Source: a virus. From it: 32,067 nucleotides of DNA. The stretch is from positions 1 through 32,067 of IMG/VR virus record IMGVR_UViG_3300032282_006880, one strand, 5' to 3'. Under the pieces are notes generated by a model. The model was given only the letters and a program-made list of their open reading frames with translations. It was not told where the DNA came from and searched no databases. Position numbers and translations under genes: made by a program. Below are positions 1 to 7,717 of the stretch, piece by piece (position 1 is the first letter of the stretch; every line of letters starts with the position of its first letter).

Positions 1-258
1 AGCTGTTCCATCAATTACATAGTTTGCTTCAACCTTGTACTCGTGAGACTGTAGAGAACTCATATTGCCTTCATTCATATGAATTAATTTGAATGCATAA
101 AATTCTGTCAAATCAAGCCATAATTCATAGCCCCAAGGTTTGTCAACTTTGTAATTTGATAAAGATAATTTAAATGGCTTTTGGCTATCAATTTTTGAAA
201 CATATTCTTCTAAACATTTTTCGATGTCGTTCTTTGTTTCTTGTGTCAAATTAATCAT
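1..258 (-). CDS. Cupin-fold sugar-phosphate isomerase-like protein (3' truncated by window)
   Basis: Only the first 86 codons are present; the reading frame is open at base 1, so the gene continues to the left. The start at 258 is preceded by an AGAGG ribosome binding site. The N-terminal half carries KPWGYELW (residues 40-47), followed by a cupin motif in which GNMSSLQSHEYKVE leads into YVIDGTA (residues 64-86), with H72 and E77 at metal-ligand positions. This matches the C-terminal cupin of type II mannose-6-phosphate isomerase/GDP-mannose pyrophosphorylase proteins and stand-alone cupins of sugar operons, where the family typically has an S-L-Q-x-H core and an E before the Y-V-x-x-G turn. 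It diverges from the sugar operon starting at 339, so it probably supplies or modifies a hexose phosphate for the same pathway. The substrate is inferred; another cupin epimerase is possible. Confidence 0.72.
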   Translation of the reverse strand, partial: MINLTQETKNDIEKCLEEYVSKIDSQKPFKLSLSNYKVDKPWGYELWLDLTEFYAFKLIHMNEGNMSSLQSHEYKVEANYVIDGTA

Positions 259-338
259 ACGTACCTCTTTATTTAGTAAATCCAATACTACATTATACCT
301 TTATTTTAAATGTATAATTCTATCAAGAGTTCAAATAT
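259..338. promoter_or_regulatory. Divergent promoter region between cupin gene and sugar operon
   Basis: This 80-bp spacer separates two divergently read genes. It has back-to-back -10-like hexamers: TATAAT at 313-318 reading right, and TATAAT on the minus strand at 292-297 reading left. Neither has a convincing TTGACA-like -35 at 16-18 bp. An AAGAG ribosome binding site at 325-329 precedes the ATG at 339. In such AT-rich DNA these hexamers could be chance, so the promoter call rests mainly on the divergent layout. Confidence 0.4.
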
Positions 339-698
339 ATGATTCAATCCAAACCCACTATTTTTTGCGATATTGATGGAACATTAATTCAACATAGGCC
401 TTTATCTGAATCTTGCAAAAAGAATCATCAGATGATTCTTTTACCAGGAACAATCGAAAAAATTACTGATTGGGATAGAAAAGGTTATAAAATTATTCTA
501 ACAACTGGACGTAAAGAATGTATGAGAGAAGCCACTGAAGTTCAACTTGCTGAAGCTGGGATATTTTATGATCAACTTGTAATGGGAATTGGCGGAGGAC
601 CAAGGTATTTGATCAACGATAAAAAACCAGATGGGGAAAATGCTTGCTTTAGCATCTCTTTAGACAGAAATGTTGGCATAAAGGATGTGGATATCTAA
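339..698 (+). CDS. HAD-superfamily phosphatase, capsule/sugar type
   Basis: This 119-aa protein is a compact HAD phosphatase. Motif I is FCDIDGTL, with nucleophile D11 and acid/base D13. Motif II is ILTTGR around residues 53-58, and the acidic motif IV falls near N93-D94. There is no room for a large cap domain, as in small HAD enzymes that act on sugar phosphates or nucleic acid ends. It is the first gene of the plus-strand sugar operon, so removal of phosphate from a sugar-phosphate intermediate is the likely role. The substrate cannot be read from sequence. The start at 339 has an AAGAG site 9 bases upstream. Its stop overlaps or abuts the start of the next gene, which suggests translational coupling. 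Confidence 0.8.
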   Translation: MIQSKPTIFCDIDGTLIQHRPLSESCKKNHQMILLPGTIEKITDWDRKGYKIILTTGRKECMREATEVQLAEAGIFYDQLVMGIGGGPRYLINDKKPDGENACFSISLDRNVGIKDVDI

Positions 699-699
699 A

Positions 700-1758
700 A
701 TGATTTTGTTCTTTAATGTATATTTGACAAATGAAGCTCCAAAAGGTCACGGATTAGGTTTTGTAAACAGAGATAATGCCAAACTATCTGACAAACTTGA
801 TGTCTTTAAATACAATATTGCAAGTTTATCAAACATTTATAGCTGGAAAAAAGTAATCATAAATTGCAAACTAGATGATTATTTCTCTCTAAGAGAACAA
901 GAACTTCACGATTTTATAAAATCAGAATTTACAAATGTAGAATTACATCTACGAAATTATCGTAATGAAACTCAAGGTCAATGGCAATCTGATTACGATC
1001 TTTTAGATGACAATTTGATTTGGTTTTCTTGTAACCATGATCATATATTCATAGATACTAATTTAGAATATTTTAATTCTGTTATTGATGAATTGAAAAA
1101 TAAGGATGAATATTTTTCAATTAGAGTTTCTCACTGGCAAGAGTGTATAGCAGAAGCTTCGAAATTCAATGCTTTATCAAGTTACAATCACAAATTGCAC
1201 GATAAATTTTTAACATATAATATTCCGCATTTAGATTCAATACAAATTATAACAAAAATGACTTATCATCATTGGTGGTTTGATTATAAATTACCTGAAA
1301 GAAACTGGGGCAGACCTGATTATTTTGAAAATTATATAAATCACTTCGTACCAATCAAACATGGGTTATGGCATGTTCCGTTCAGAGAATGGTGCAGACA
1401 TTTTGATGGTTATCAACAATGTGTTCACCCATATGACAATAGAAAAATTCCTGTACTTGAAATTCCTGATGGTTTTTTTAAAAATGATATAAAAATTTAT
1501 TATGGACCAAATTATAAAGAAGGATATACCAATATAGATCCATTCTCAAAGATTACAAAAATAACTGATGATACAAAATGCGACTTGAATATTGATATAA
1601 ATTCAGTTCCATTATTTTGGCTACCTAGAATTTCTGAATTTATAAATGATTATCCTGGCAAAGAACTTATAACAAAATCTATACACAAAAGTAGAATTTT
1701 AGCTACTTTGCATGATGTTGGTTTTGAGCTTAAAAACAGAATAGGAAAAAACTACTAA
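700..1758 (+). CDS. Glycosyltransferase-like protein of the sugar operon
   Basis: I do not recognise a firm family. The frame is open from an ATG at 685, inside the preceding gene. The ATG at 700, giving an N-terminus MILFFNVYLTNE, lies just after the upstream stop and has an AAGGAT-like site 13 bases upstream, so I prefer it (about 352 aa). Near residue 110 there is a DDNLIWFSCNHDHIFID stretch, where an acidic D-H-D group follows a hydrophobic strand, as at the DxD metal/nucleotide-sugar site of GT-A enzymes. Aromatic-rich segments such as HHWWFDY and the following RNWGRPDYF lie near residues 190-215. No signal peptide or membrane helix is evident. Its place inside the operon supports a sugar-transfer or sugar-recognition role, but this is context-based. 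Confidence 0.45.
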   Translation: MILFFNVYLTNEAPKGHGLGFVNRDNAKLSDKLDVFKYNIASLSNIYSWKKVIINCKLDDYFSLREQELHDFIKSEFTNVELHLRNYRNETQGQWQSDYDLLDDNLIWFSCNHDHIFIDTNLEYFNSVIDELKNKDEYFSIRVSHWQECIAEASKFNALSSYNHKLHDKFLTYNIPHLDSIQIITKMTYHHWWFDYKLPERNWGRPDYFENYINHFVPIKHGLWHVPFREWCRHFDGYQQCVHPYDNRKIPVLEIPDGFFKNDIKIYYGPNYKEGYTNIDPFSKITKITDDTKCDLNIDINSVPLFWLPRISEFINDYPGKELITKSIHKSRILATLHDVGFELKNRIGKNY

Positions 1759-1759
1759 T

Positions 1760-2713
1760 ATGAAAATCGCATATGTCACAGGTTGTTTGGGCTTTATTGG
1801 TAGACATGTCACTCAATGTCTTTTAGAAAAAGGATGGTATGTTTACGGTATTGATAATTGCACTTATGCATCAGATCTAAATTGTATTGAAAGTTTTTCT
1901 TCTAATAAAAATTTTAAATTTGAAAATAAAAATATTTGTGAAATTGATAGACTTGTAGATTGTGATTACTTCATAAATATTGCTGCTGAAACTCATGTTG
2001 ATAATTCTATAAGAGATAGTAAAGTTTTTGTAGATTCTAATATTCATGGTGTTCATAATATTTTAGAATTGTTAAAAGTTTACAAAAAAGAAGGTTATGT
2101 TGTTCCACGATTTATTCATTTTAGCACTGATGAAGTATATGGTGACATTTCAGATGGAGAACATATTGAAACTGATATTTTAAAACCTAGTAATCCTTAT
2201 TCAGCAACAAAGGCTGCTGCTGATCAACTTATCATAGCTTGGTCTAGAACATACAATATACCATATAATATTATCAGGCCTACAAACAATTATGGAGTAG
2301 GTCAATATGTAGAAAAACTAATTCCAAAAACTTGTAAATTTTTAGGATTAGGGAGAAAAATACCTCTTCACAATCAAGGCACTCCTATACGAAATTGGTT
2401 ACATGCCAAAGATACAGCTAGAGCAGTTATGGCTATTATTGAATCAGGATCAAGCAACGAAATTTACAATGTAGCTGGTGGATTCGAACAATCTAATATT
2501 GATACTGTCAAAAAAGTAATTAATACTTATTATGGAAAAGAGATGTCCAATTACGGAGATTTTATAAACTTTGGCATTGAAAGGCCTGGACAAGATGTTA
2601 GATATGCATTGAATGATGAAAAAATTCGCAGCTTGGGATGGAAGCCATTATGTGTTTTTGATGAAGAAATCAAACATATTGTTGAATATTACAAAAACAA
2701 CTTCATTTGGTAA
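1760..2713 (+). CDS. NDP-sugar 4,6-dehydratase (dTDP-glucose 4,6-dehydratase-like)
   Basis: This is an extended short-chain dehydrogenase of 317 aa. The Rossmann motif TGCLGFIG is at residues 7-14. The dehydratase signature AAETHVDNSI is near residues 75-84, FSTDEVYGD at 121-129 supplies the T123-D124-E125 catalytic set, and Y147-x3-K151 follows. The TDE set distinguishes 4,6-dehydratases from simple epimerases of the same fold, so the predicted reaction is NDP-hexose to NDP-4-keto-6-deoxyhexose with enzyme-bound NAD+. It is slightly shorter than typical RmlB proteins (roughly 330-360 aa). The start lies two bases after the previous stop. The expected next steps (ketoreduction, epimerisation, branching) could come from the later SDR, cyclase and ThDP genes. 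Which nucleotide sugar is used is unknown. Confidence 0.85.
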   Translation: MKIAYVTGCLGFIGRHVTQCLLEKGWYVYGIDNCTYASDLNCIESFSSNKNFKFENKNICEIDRLVDCDYFINIAAETHVDNSIRDSKVFVDSNIHGVHNILELLKVYKKEGYVVPRFIHFSTDEVYGDISDGEHIETDILKPSNPYSATKAAADQLIIAWSRTYNIPYNIIRPTNNYGVGQYVEKLIPKTCKFLGLGRKIPLHNQGTPIRNWLHAKDTARAVMAIIESGSSNEIYNVAGGFEQSNIDTVKKVINTYYGKEMSNYGDFINFGIERPGQDVRYALNDEKIRSLGWKPLCVFDEEIKHIVEYYKNNFIW

Positions 2714-2722
2714 AATATAAAT

Positions 2723-3523
2723 ATGAATAACAGAGAATTTGAATGTGTAAGAATTCTTACAGACTTGGTTGAAAACTATGGACTTGTTGGAATAAAAACA
2801 AGTTTTGAGGATGAAGGCGCCAGTTTCAATGAAGTTCTTAGACTCAAAGAAATTTGTAATCAATCAAAAACAAAAGTCACATTGAAAATCGGTGGGCCAG
2901 AAGCTATAAGAGATATCAAAGACTCTATGATCATTGGTGTCAAAGGCTTAGTTGCTCCAATGGTTGAGTCTGAATTTGGGCTACAAAAATTCATAGGAGC
3001 AGTGAATGCTAATTTGCCAAGCGAAGTAGTTAGCTCTTTACAATTAAACGTAAACATTGAAACTATCACTGCAGTTTTGGGCATTGATAAAATTCTGTCA
3101 AACCAAAACGCTTCTTCTTTATATGGAGTTACTGTTGGAAGAGTAGATTTAGTTTCTTCAATGGGTGCGGATAGAAACCATGTAAATTCTGAAGAAGTTT
3201 ACAATATGGCTCATGATGTTTTTGAAAGAACTAAGAAGCTAGGAGCTAAAGCTTGTATTGGTGGTGCTGTTTCAATTGATTCATTGGATTTTTTGAAGAA
3301 ATTACACTCCGAAAAACTTCTTGATAAGTTTGAAACAAGATATGCAATATTTGATCCTTCAATTACACTAAAGAATTTATCTAGAGCGCTTTTTAAGGCT
3401 CAAATGTTTGAATATGAATGGCTTACAAATAAAATGGAATATTATCAATCTCAAGCCAGTCAAGATGAATCCAGGGTCAAAATGATTCAAGCTCGTATAA
3501 ATAAGTCAGCTTCTGAATTATGA
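2723..3523 (+). CDS. HpcH/HpaI-type aldolase (citrate lyase beta-like TIM barrel)
   Basis: This 266-aa protein matches the phosphoenolpyruvate/pyruvate-binding TIM-barrel aldolases. In order: LVAPMVESEFG at residues 76-86 (the family's P-K/M-V-E-S strand), NVNIETI at 109-115 with E113 as the metal-ligand Glu, and TVGRVDLVSSMG at 137-148 with D142 as the metal-ligand Asp. Family members make or break C-C bonds with pyruvate, oxaloacetate or short-chain acyl-CoA using Mg2+ or Mn2+. In a sugar operon the inferred role is adding or removing a short keto-acid unit on a sugar precursor. The usual substrate-binding Arg is not obvious; the KIGGPE stretch occupies that place. Its stop overlaps the next gene's start by ATGA, indicating translational coupling. 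Confidence 0.75.
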   Translation: MNNREFECVRILTDLVENYGLVGIKTSFEDEGASFNEVLRLKEICNQSKTKVTLKIGGPEAIRDIKDSMIIGVKGLVAPMVESEFGLQKFIGAVNANLPSEVVSSLQLNVNIETITAVLGIDKILSNQNASSLYGVTVGRVDLVSSMGADRNHVNSEEVYNMAHDVFERTKKLGAKACIGGAVSIDSLDFLKKLHSEKLLDKFETRYAIFDPSITLKNLSRALFKAQMFEYEWLTNKMEYYQSQASQDESRVKMIQARINKSASEL

Positions 3524-4158
3524 GAATACTTATCACTGGTGGGTCAAGAGGCATAGGCAGTGATATTTGTGAAATTTTCAAAAAAGATGGTCATGAAGTT
3601 ATTGCTCCAACTCGTGAAGAACTTGATTTGTCTCAACCCTTTTCTTTTATTCCAGACAAAATTGATATCTTGATAAATAATGCTGGAATTAATATAATAG
3701 ATTCTCTTTTTGAAGGTGAGAATTATGAAGAAATAATGACAGTAAATTATTTCTCGCCTTTAAGATTATTCAAACTTTGCTTACCTCATATGAAGAATCA
3801 AAATTATGGTAGGGTTGTAAATATTGGAAGTGTATGGGTAGATTATGCAAAGCCTGGTAGATCCTCATATAGTGCTAGTAAAAATGCCTTACACTCTCTT
3901 ACAAAAGCTATAACTGCTGAATATGGTACTTATAATATTTTGGCAAACACTGTGTCTCCTGGATTTTTTATCACGGATATGACTTTTCAAAATAATACAG
4001 AAGAAGATTTGAAAGATTTAAGAAGTAAAATTCCACTTGGTAGATTGGGATATACAAATGAAGTTGCAGATTTAGTATATTACTTGAGTGTAAACAATTC
4101 ATATATTTCTGGTCAAAATATAGTGATAGATGGTGGTTATTCATGTACAGCCAAATAG
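3520..4158 (+). CDS. Classical SDR oxidoreductase (FabG-like), sugar operon
   Basis: This is a 212-aa short-chain dehydrogenase/reductase with all core motifs: GGSRGIG (residues 7-13, cofactor binding), NNAG (53-56), catalytic S104, and Y117-x3-K121 within YSASK. The C-terminal ISGQNIVIDGGYS is the standard family ending. The protein is short compared with the usual 240-260 aa; the beta2-beta3 region is compressed, with HEVIAPTREELDLSQ in place of a longer segment. This is common in SDRs of polysaccharide clusters that reduce or oxidise a sugar carbonyl. It starts with ATGA inside the aldolase stop, and its own end overlaps the next gene by 16 bp. The substrate is unknown; the best guess is a keto group generated by the dehydratase or cyclase. 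Confidence 0.85.
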   Translation: MRILITGGSRGIGSDICEIFKKDGHEVIAPTREELDLSQPFSFIPDKIDILINNAGINIIDSLFEGENYEEIMTVNYFSPLRLFKLCLPHMKNQNYGRVVNIGSVWVDYAKPGRSSYSASKNALHSLTKAITAEYGTYNILANTVSPGFFITDMTFQNNTEEDLKDLRSKIPLGRLGYTNEVADLVYYLSVNNSYISGQNIVIDGGYSCTAK

Positions 4159-5189
4159 ATGTCAAATCAAAAATCAAAGATTATTCTATAAAGTTTACAA
4201 GTATTGATGAAGTTTACAAACTGATTGGTGAAGACTATCATTTAGCAGTAGTAGATAGCAATATTACAAAGTATTTTCCTAAATTTGAATTGGGTGACAT
4301 CATAGTCGTAGACACAAATGAAGACTTGAAATCATGGCGTGGTTTAGAAAAAATATTTGACGAATTTGCTGCAAAAAAAGTCAATACGCAAACTAAACTT
4401 GTAGTTATTGGTGGTGGAGTTCTGCAAGATGCTGTAGGTTTTTGTGCTTCTGTTTATTGTCGAGGCATTGAATATTATTTAGTTCCAACAACATTGCTTT
4501 CTCAAATAGATAGCTGTGTTGGTGGCAAAACTTCTATCAATTATGGTTTAAGAAAAAATATTCTTGGTACATTTTATCCTCCAAAAGAAATTCTTGTTTG
4601 TGAAGATTGGCTTTGTGGTTTGAGTAAAGAAAACTTTTGCAGTGGCTTGGGAGAACTCTTCAAATTTGATATTTTGAGAAATAAAATTCAAGAATCAAAA
4701 GTTGTTGATTTAATTTCTGGAAATGAAAATGTTCTTGATCACATTTATAAAAGTTTGAGTTATAAAATTTCTATTTTAGAAATTGATGAATTTGATAAAA
4801 AAGAACGTAAATATTTAAACTTTGGTCATACTTTTGGTCATGCTTTAGAAATTACTTCAAAATATAAACTATCACATGGTTATGCAGTAGCGATTGGGTG
4901 TTTAATAGCCTTGAGAACAAGTGAATTATATTATAATTGTAACTACAAAGATTATTATGTAACATTGAGTATTGCAAAAAAACTTTTAGAAAATACAATA
5001 TCTATAAAGAAAAAATGGTTTGATTATGATGCATTGATGGAATGTGTAAAATCAGACAAGAAAAATACTGGCTGTTTAAATATGGTGCTAATAAAAGACA
5101 ATAATCCAGTAGTTCAAAAAATTGATGATTATTCTATAATTAAAGAGGCACTGGAAAACGTATATGAAGCTCTCAGACTATGTAATTAA
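4143..5189 (+). CDS. 3-dehydroquinate synthase-family cyclase
   Basis: This 348-aa protein belongs to the sugar-phosphate cyclase superfamily (3-dehydroquinate synthase and relatives). Visible in order: the NAD-binding GGG at residues 90-92, VPTTLLSQIDSCVGGKT (114-130), the RKNILG lysine region (137-142), GLGELFKFD (168-176) and NFGHTFGHALE (226-236). The metal ligands correspond to E171, H229 and H245, with the same 16-residue His spacing as in fungal AroB. The SQIDSCVGGKT core is DHQS-like rather than like the sedoheptulose-phosphate cyclases. One deviation is GGGVLQDAVGF, where most DHQS proteins have a Gly before the Asp. No other shikimate-pathway gene is present, so a carbocycle for a glycan is as plausible as dehydroquinate. 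The gene overlaps both neighbours. Confidence 0.85.
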   Translation: MYSQIDVKSKIKDYSIKFTSIDEVYKLIGEDYHLAVVDSNITKYFPKFELGDIIVVDTNEDLKSWRGLEKIFDEFAAKKVNTQTKLVVIGGGVLQDAVGFCASVYCRGIEYYLVPTTLLSQIDSCVGGKTSINYGLRKNILGTFYPPKEILVCEDWLCGLSKENFCSGLGELFKFDILRNKIQESKVVDLISGNENVLDHIYKSLSYKISILEIDEFDKKERKYLNFGHTFGHALEITSKYKLSHGYAVAIGCLIALRTSELYYNCNYKDYYVTLSIAKKLLENTISIKKKWFDYDALMECVKSDKKNTGCLNMVLIKDNNPVVQKIDDYSIIKEALENVYEALRLCN

Positions 5190-6888
5190 ATTTCTCAACG
5201 ACAATTATGATGTTGATACAATTTTCACTTTGTCAGGTGGGGGTTGTATTCATTTAATTGACTCACTAGGCAAATCAGAAAATGTAAATTACATAGCAAC
5301 ACATCATGAACAAGCTGCTGCAATTGCTGCGGAAGGTTATGCACGTAAGAAAAACAAGTTGGGAGCCTGCCTAGTAACTTCTGGTCCTGGAGGTACAAAT
5401 GCTCTTACTGGTACTCTTTGTAGTTTTTTAGATTCTATTCCAGTAATTGTAATTAGTGGGCAAGTTAACAAATCTTTAACAACCAATTATACAAATCTCA
5501 GTTTAAGACAATTAGGTGATCAAGAATTTGACATTGTAAAAACTGCCAAAACTATGACAAAATATGCTGTTCAAGTTAATGATGCAGAAGAAATCAGATA
5601 TCATTTAGAAAAAGCTTGTTATTTAGCAACTAGTAAAAGACCAGGACCTGTTTGGATCGATATACCACTTGATGTTCAATCCGCTCAAATTGATCCATCA
5701 AGATTAAAACCATTTATTCCTAACATATTTGATTTTGCCCCCAAACACCATGATTATGTTTCAATTGTGAATAAATGGAATAGAGCAAAAAAACCATTAT
5801 TAATAGTTGGAAATGGAGTAAGACTTTCAGGTGCAATTGAATCATTATTTGAATTATTGGATAAAACGAATATTCCAGTAATTACTGCAGTTAATGGAAA
5901 TGATATTGTAAACGAATCTTATCCCTATTATTTTGGAAGATTTGGAACTCATGCACAGATTTGTGCTAACAAACTTATTAATGAGGCAGATTTTATAATT
6001 TCCATTGGATCAAGATTATATGTAAGACAAATTGGTTACAATTTTGACGATTTTGGTAAAAATGCATACAAAATAGCTGTAGATATCGATCAAAATGAAC
6101 TTGACAAACCCACATTGAGACTTGATGAAAAAGTGTGTGAAGATGCTAAAAAATTTATCAATGACTTAAATAAAGTTTTTATTAACAAATGCTCCAAAGA
6201 CTGGTTGCAATATTGTGAATCATTTAGATCGCCAAGTGTCTTAGACAAACATAGAAATAAAACAGATTATGTTAGTAATTATCATTTGATTGAAAAATTA
6301 TCTGAAATACTGCCCCAAAAATACGATATTGTGACTAGTGATGGTTCTGCAAATGTAGTCACAATGCAAGTAGCTAAGCTCAAAGGTGATCAAAGACTAA
6401 TAACTAATACAGGTTGTGCTCCAATGGGCTATGGACTTCCTTGCGCAATTGGTGTTGCTTCTACTGGGCAAAAAACATTATGTATTGAAGGTGATGGTAG
6501 TTTGCATTTAAACATTCATGAACTTCAAACTATGATGCACAATAAATTGCCGATAAAGTTACTGCTTTTAAACAACGATGGTTATTTATCTATCAAAGTA
6601 ACTCAAAAATCTTTTTTCAATGGGTATTATGTGGCTTCAGAAAAATCTAGTGGAGTGACTTTTCCAGATTTCAAAAAAATTGCAGATGCATACAGTATTC
6701 CATATTTTGAAATAAAAACAAATAATGAAGTTAGTAAAGTTTTAGAAAACTTTTTAGCATTTAATGGTCCTTGTATTTGTCAAGTTTTTACTGATCCAGA
6801 TGAAATTTTTGAACCTAAAGTAGTAGCAAAGATGGATGAAAATGGCAGGTTTATTCCAGGGTGTTTGTCTGAAGCTCAATGGAGTTAA
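5164..6888 (+). CDS. Thiamine-diphosphate enzyme, acetolactate synthase-like
   Basis: This 574-aa protein has the three-domain layout of acetolactate synthase/pyruvate decarboxylase-type enzymes. The N-terminal PYR domain has LSGGGCIHLIDSL and E49 in THHEQAAA, the Glu that activates the thiazolium ylide, followed by LVTSGPGGTNALTG. The middle domain carries KPLLIVGNGVR near residue 215. The C-terminal PP domain has the GDG motif (GDGS, 443-446) and NND from residue 470, the usual spacing for ThDP-Mg2+ binding. In sugar clusters such enzymes add a two-carbon acyl unit to a keto sugar (YerE in yersiniose synthesis is the known example) or cleave diketo cyclitols. Either fits beside a cyclase and a 4,6-dehydratase. 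The start at 5164 overlaps the upstream gene by 26 bp. The exact reaction is not predictable. Confidence 0.88.
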   Translation: MKLSDYVIKFLNDNYDVDTIFTLSGGGCIHLIDSLGKSENVNYIATHHEQAAAIAAEGYARKKNKLGACLVTSGPGGTNALTGTLCSFLDSIPVIVISGQVNKSLTTNYTNLSLRQLGDQEFDIVKTAKTMTKYAVQVNDAEEIRYHLEKACYLATSKRPGPVWIDIPLDVQSAQIDPSRLKPFIPNIFDFAPKHHDYVSIVNKWNRAKKPLLIVGNGVRLSGAIESLFELLDKTNIPVITAVNGNDIVNESYPYYFGRFGTHAQICANKLINEADFIISIGSRLYVRQIGYNFDDFGKNAYKIAVDIDQNELDKPTLRLDEKVCEDAKKFINDLNKVFINKCSKDWLQYCESFRSPSVLDKHRNKTDYVSNYHLIEKLSEILPQKYDIVTSDGSANVVTMQVAKLKGDQRLITNTGCAPMGYGLPCAIGVASTGQKTLCIEGDGSLHLNIHELQTMMHNKLPIKLLLLNNDGYLSIKVTQKSFFNGYYVASEKSSGVTFPDFKKIADAYSIPYFEIKTNNEVSKVLENFLAFNGPCICQVFTDPDEIFEPKVVAKMDENGRFIPGCLSEAQWS

Positions 6889-6889
6889 T

Positions 6890-7717
6890 GTGAAAAAAAT
6901 ATTGATAACTGGCAGTGATGGATACGTTGCTAGAAATATAGCTAAAAAATTATGTAATTATGATTTGACAATTACAAATCGATCTAACTTAAATTTGTTA
7001 GATGCAAAATCTGTGAAAAATTTTTTTGAACATAAATATTTTGATGCAGTAATTCATACTGCAACTTCAGGAGGAAGCAGACTCAAAGAAGATAATTCAG
7101 ATGTTTTTTTTGAAAACTGCACAATGCATCAAAACATTTTAGATAATTCTTCCTCATTTAATAAATATATTTCGTTTGGATCTGGTGCAGAATTAGATAG
7201 AAGATATGATATTGACCCTTCAGCTGATCTTAAAAGTGCTTTCCCAATTGATCCTTATGGGATGAGTAAAAATTTTATAGCTAAGTCAGGTCTTTTATAT
7301 CCACATTTTTACAACATTAGAATATTTAATGTATTTGACCAAGATGAATTGTCAAGTAGAATGATAAAAGCAAATATTATAAATTATATAAGTAAAAAAC
7401 CAATTATAATTCATCAAGATAAATGGATGGATTTTTTTTATATGGACGATTTGTGTGAAGTTGTAAAATTTGCCATCGAATCAAATACAAAACAAAAAAT
7501 TATCAATTGTTCTTATCAAGAGAAATATAAACTTAGCACAATTGCAGAAATTATCAATCAATTGTCAAGTTACAAAGTTGAAATTGTAATCAATAATAAA
7601 TCTCTGGGTTTAAATTATTATGGTGATTACAATTTGCATTTATTTGATGTAAATTTATCTGGATTGCATTTGGGTATAACAAATACATACAATAAATTAA
7701 GGGATGAATTAAATTGA
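6890..7717 (+). CDS. NAD-dependent epimerase/dehydratase (extended SDR), GTG start
   Basis: An open frame exists from an ATG at 6836, but its first 18 residues lie inside the ThDP gene and look nothing like a Rossmann start. A GTG at 6890, one base after the upstream stop and behind GGAG at 6881-6884, gives VKKILITGSDGYVA, a normal N-terminus; I therefore call 275 aa. The GxxG motif is at about residues 8-13, SFGSGAE holds the catalytic Ser near residue 97, and Y123-x3-K127 lies in PYGMSK. The QDKWMDFFYMDDLCEVV segment is typical of NDP-sugar epimerases and reductases (the R/K-D-F-x-Y-V-x-D motif). It probably reduces or epimerises the keto-sugar product of the pathway. The exact activity is unknown. 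Confidence 0.8.
   Translation: MKKILITGSDGYVARNIAKKLCNYDLTITNRSNLNLLDAKSVKNFFEHKYFDAVIHTATSGGSRLKEDNSDVFFENCTMHQNILDNSSSFNKYISFGSGAELDRRYDIDPSADLKSAFPIDPYGMSKNFIAKSGLLYPHFYNIRIFNVFDQDELSSRMIKANIINYISKKPIIIHQDKWMDFFYMDDLCEVVKFAIESNTKQKIINCSYQEKYKLSTIAEIINQLSSYKVEIVINNKSLGLNYYGDYNLHLFDVNLSGLHLGITNTYNKLRDELN

Noticed and set aside
2648-3084. Two short minus-strand frames over the aldolase gene start.
   Set aside because: They lie opposite well-supported enzyme genes and encode sequences with no family features.
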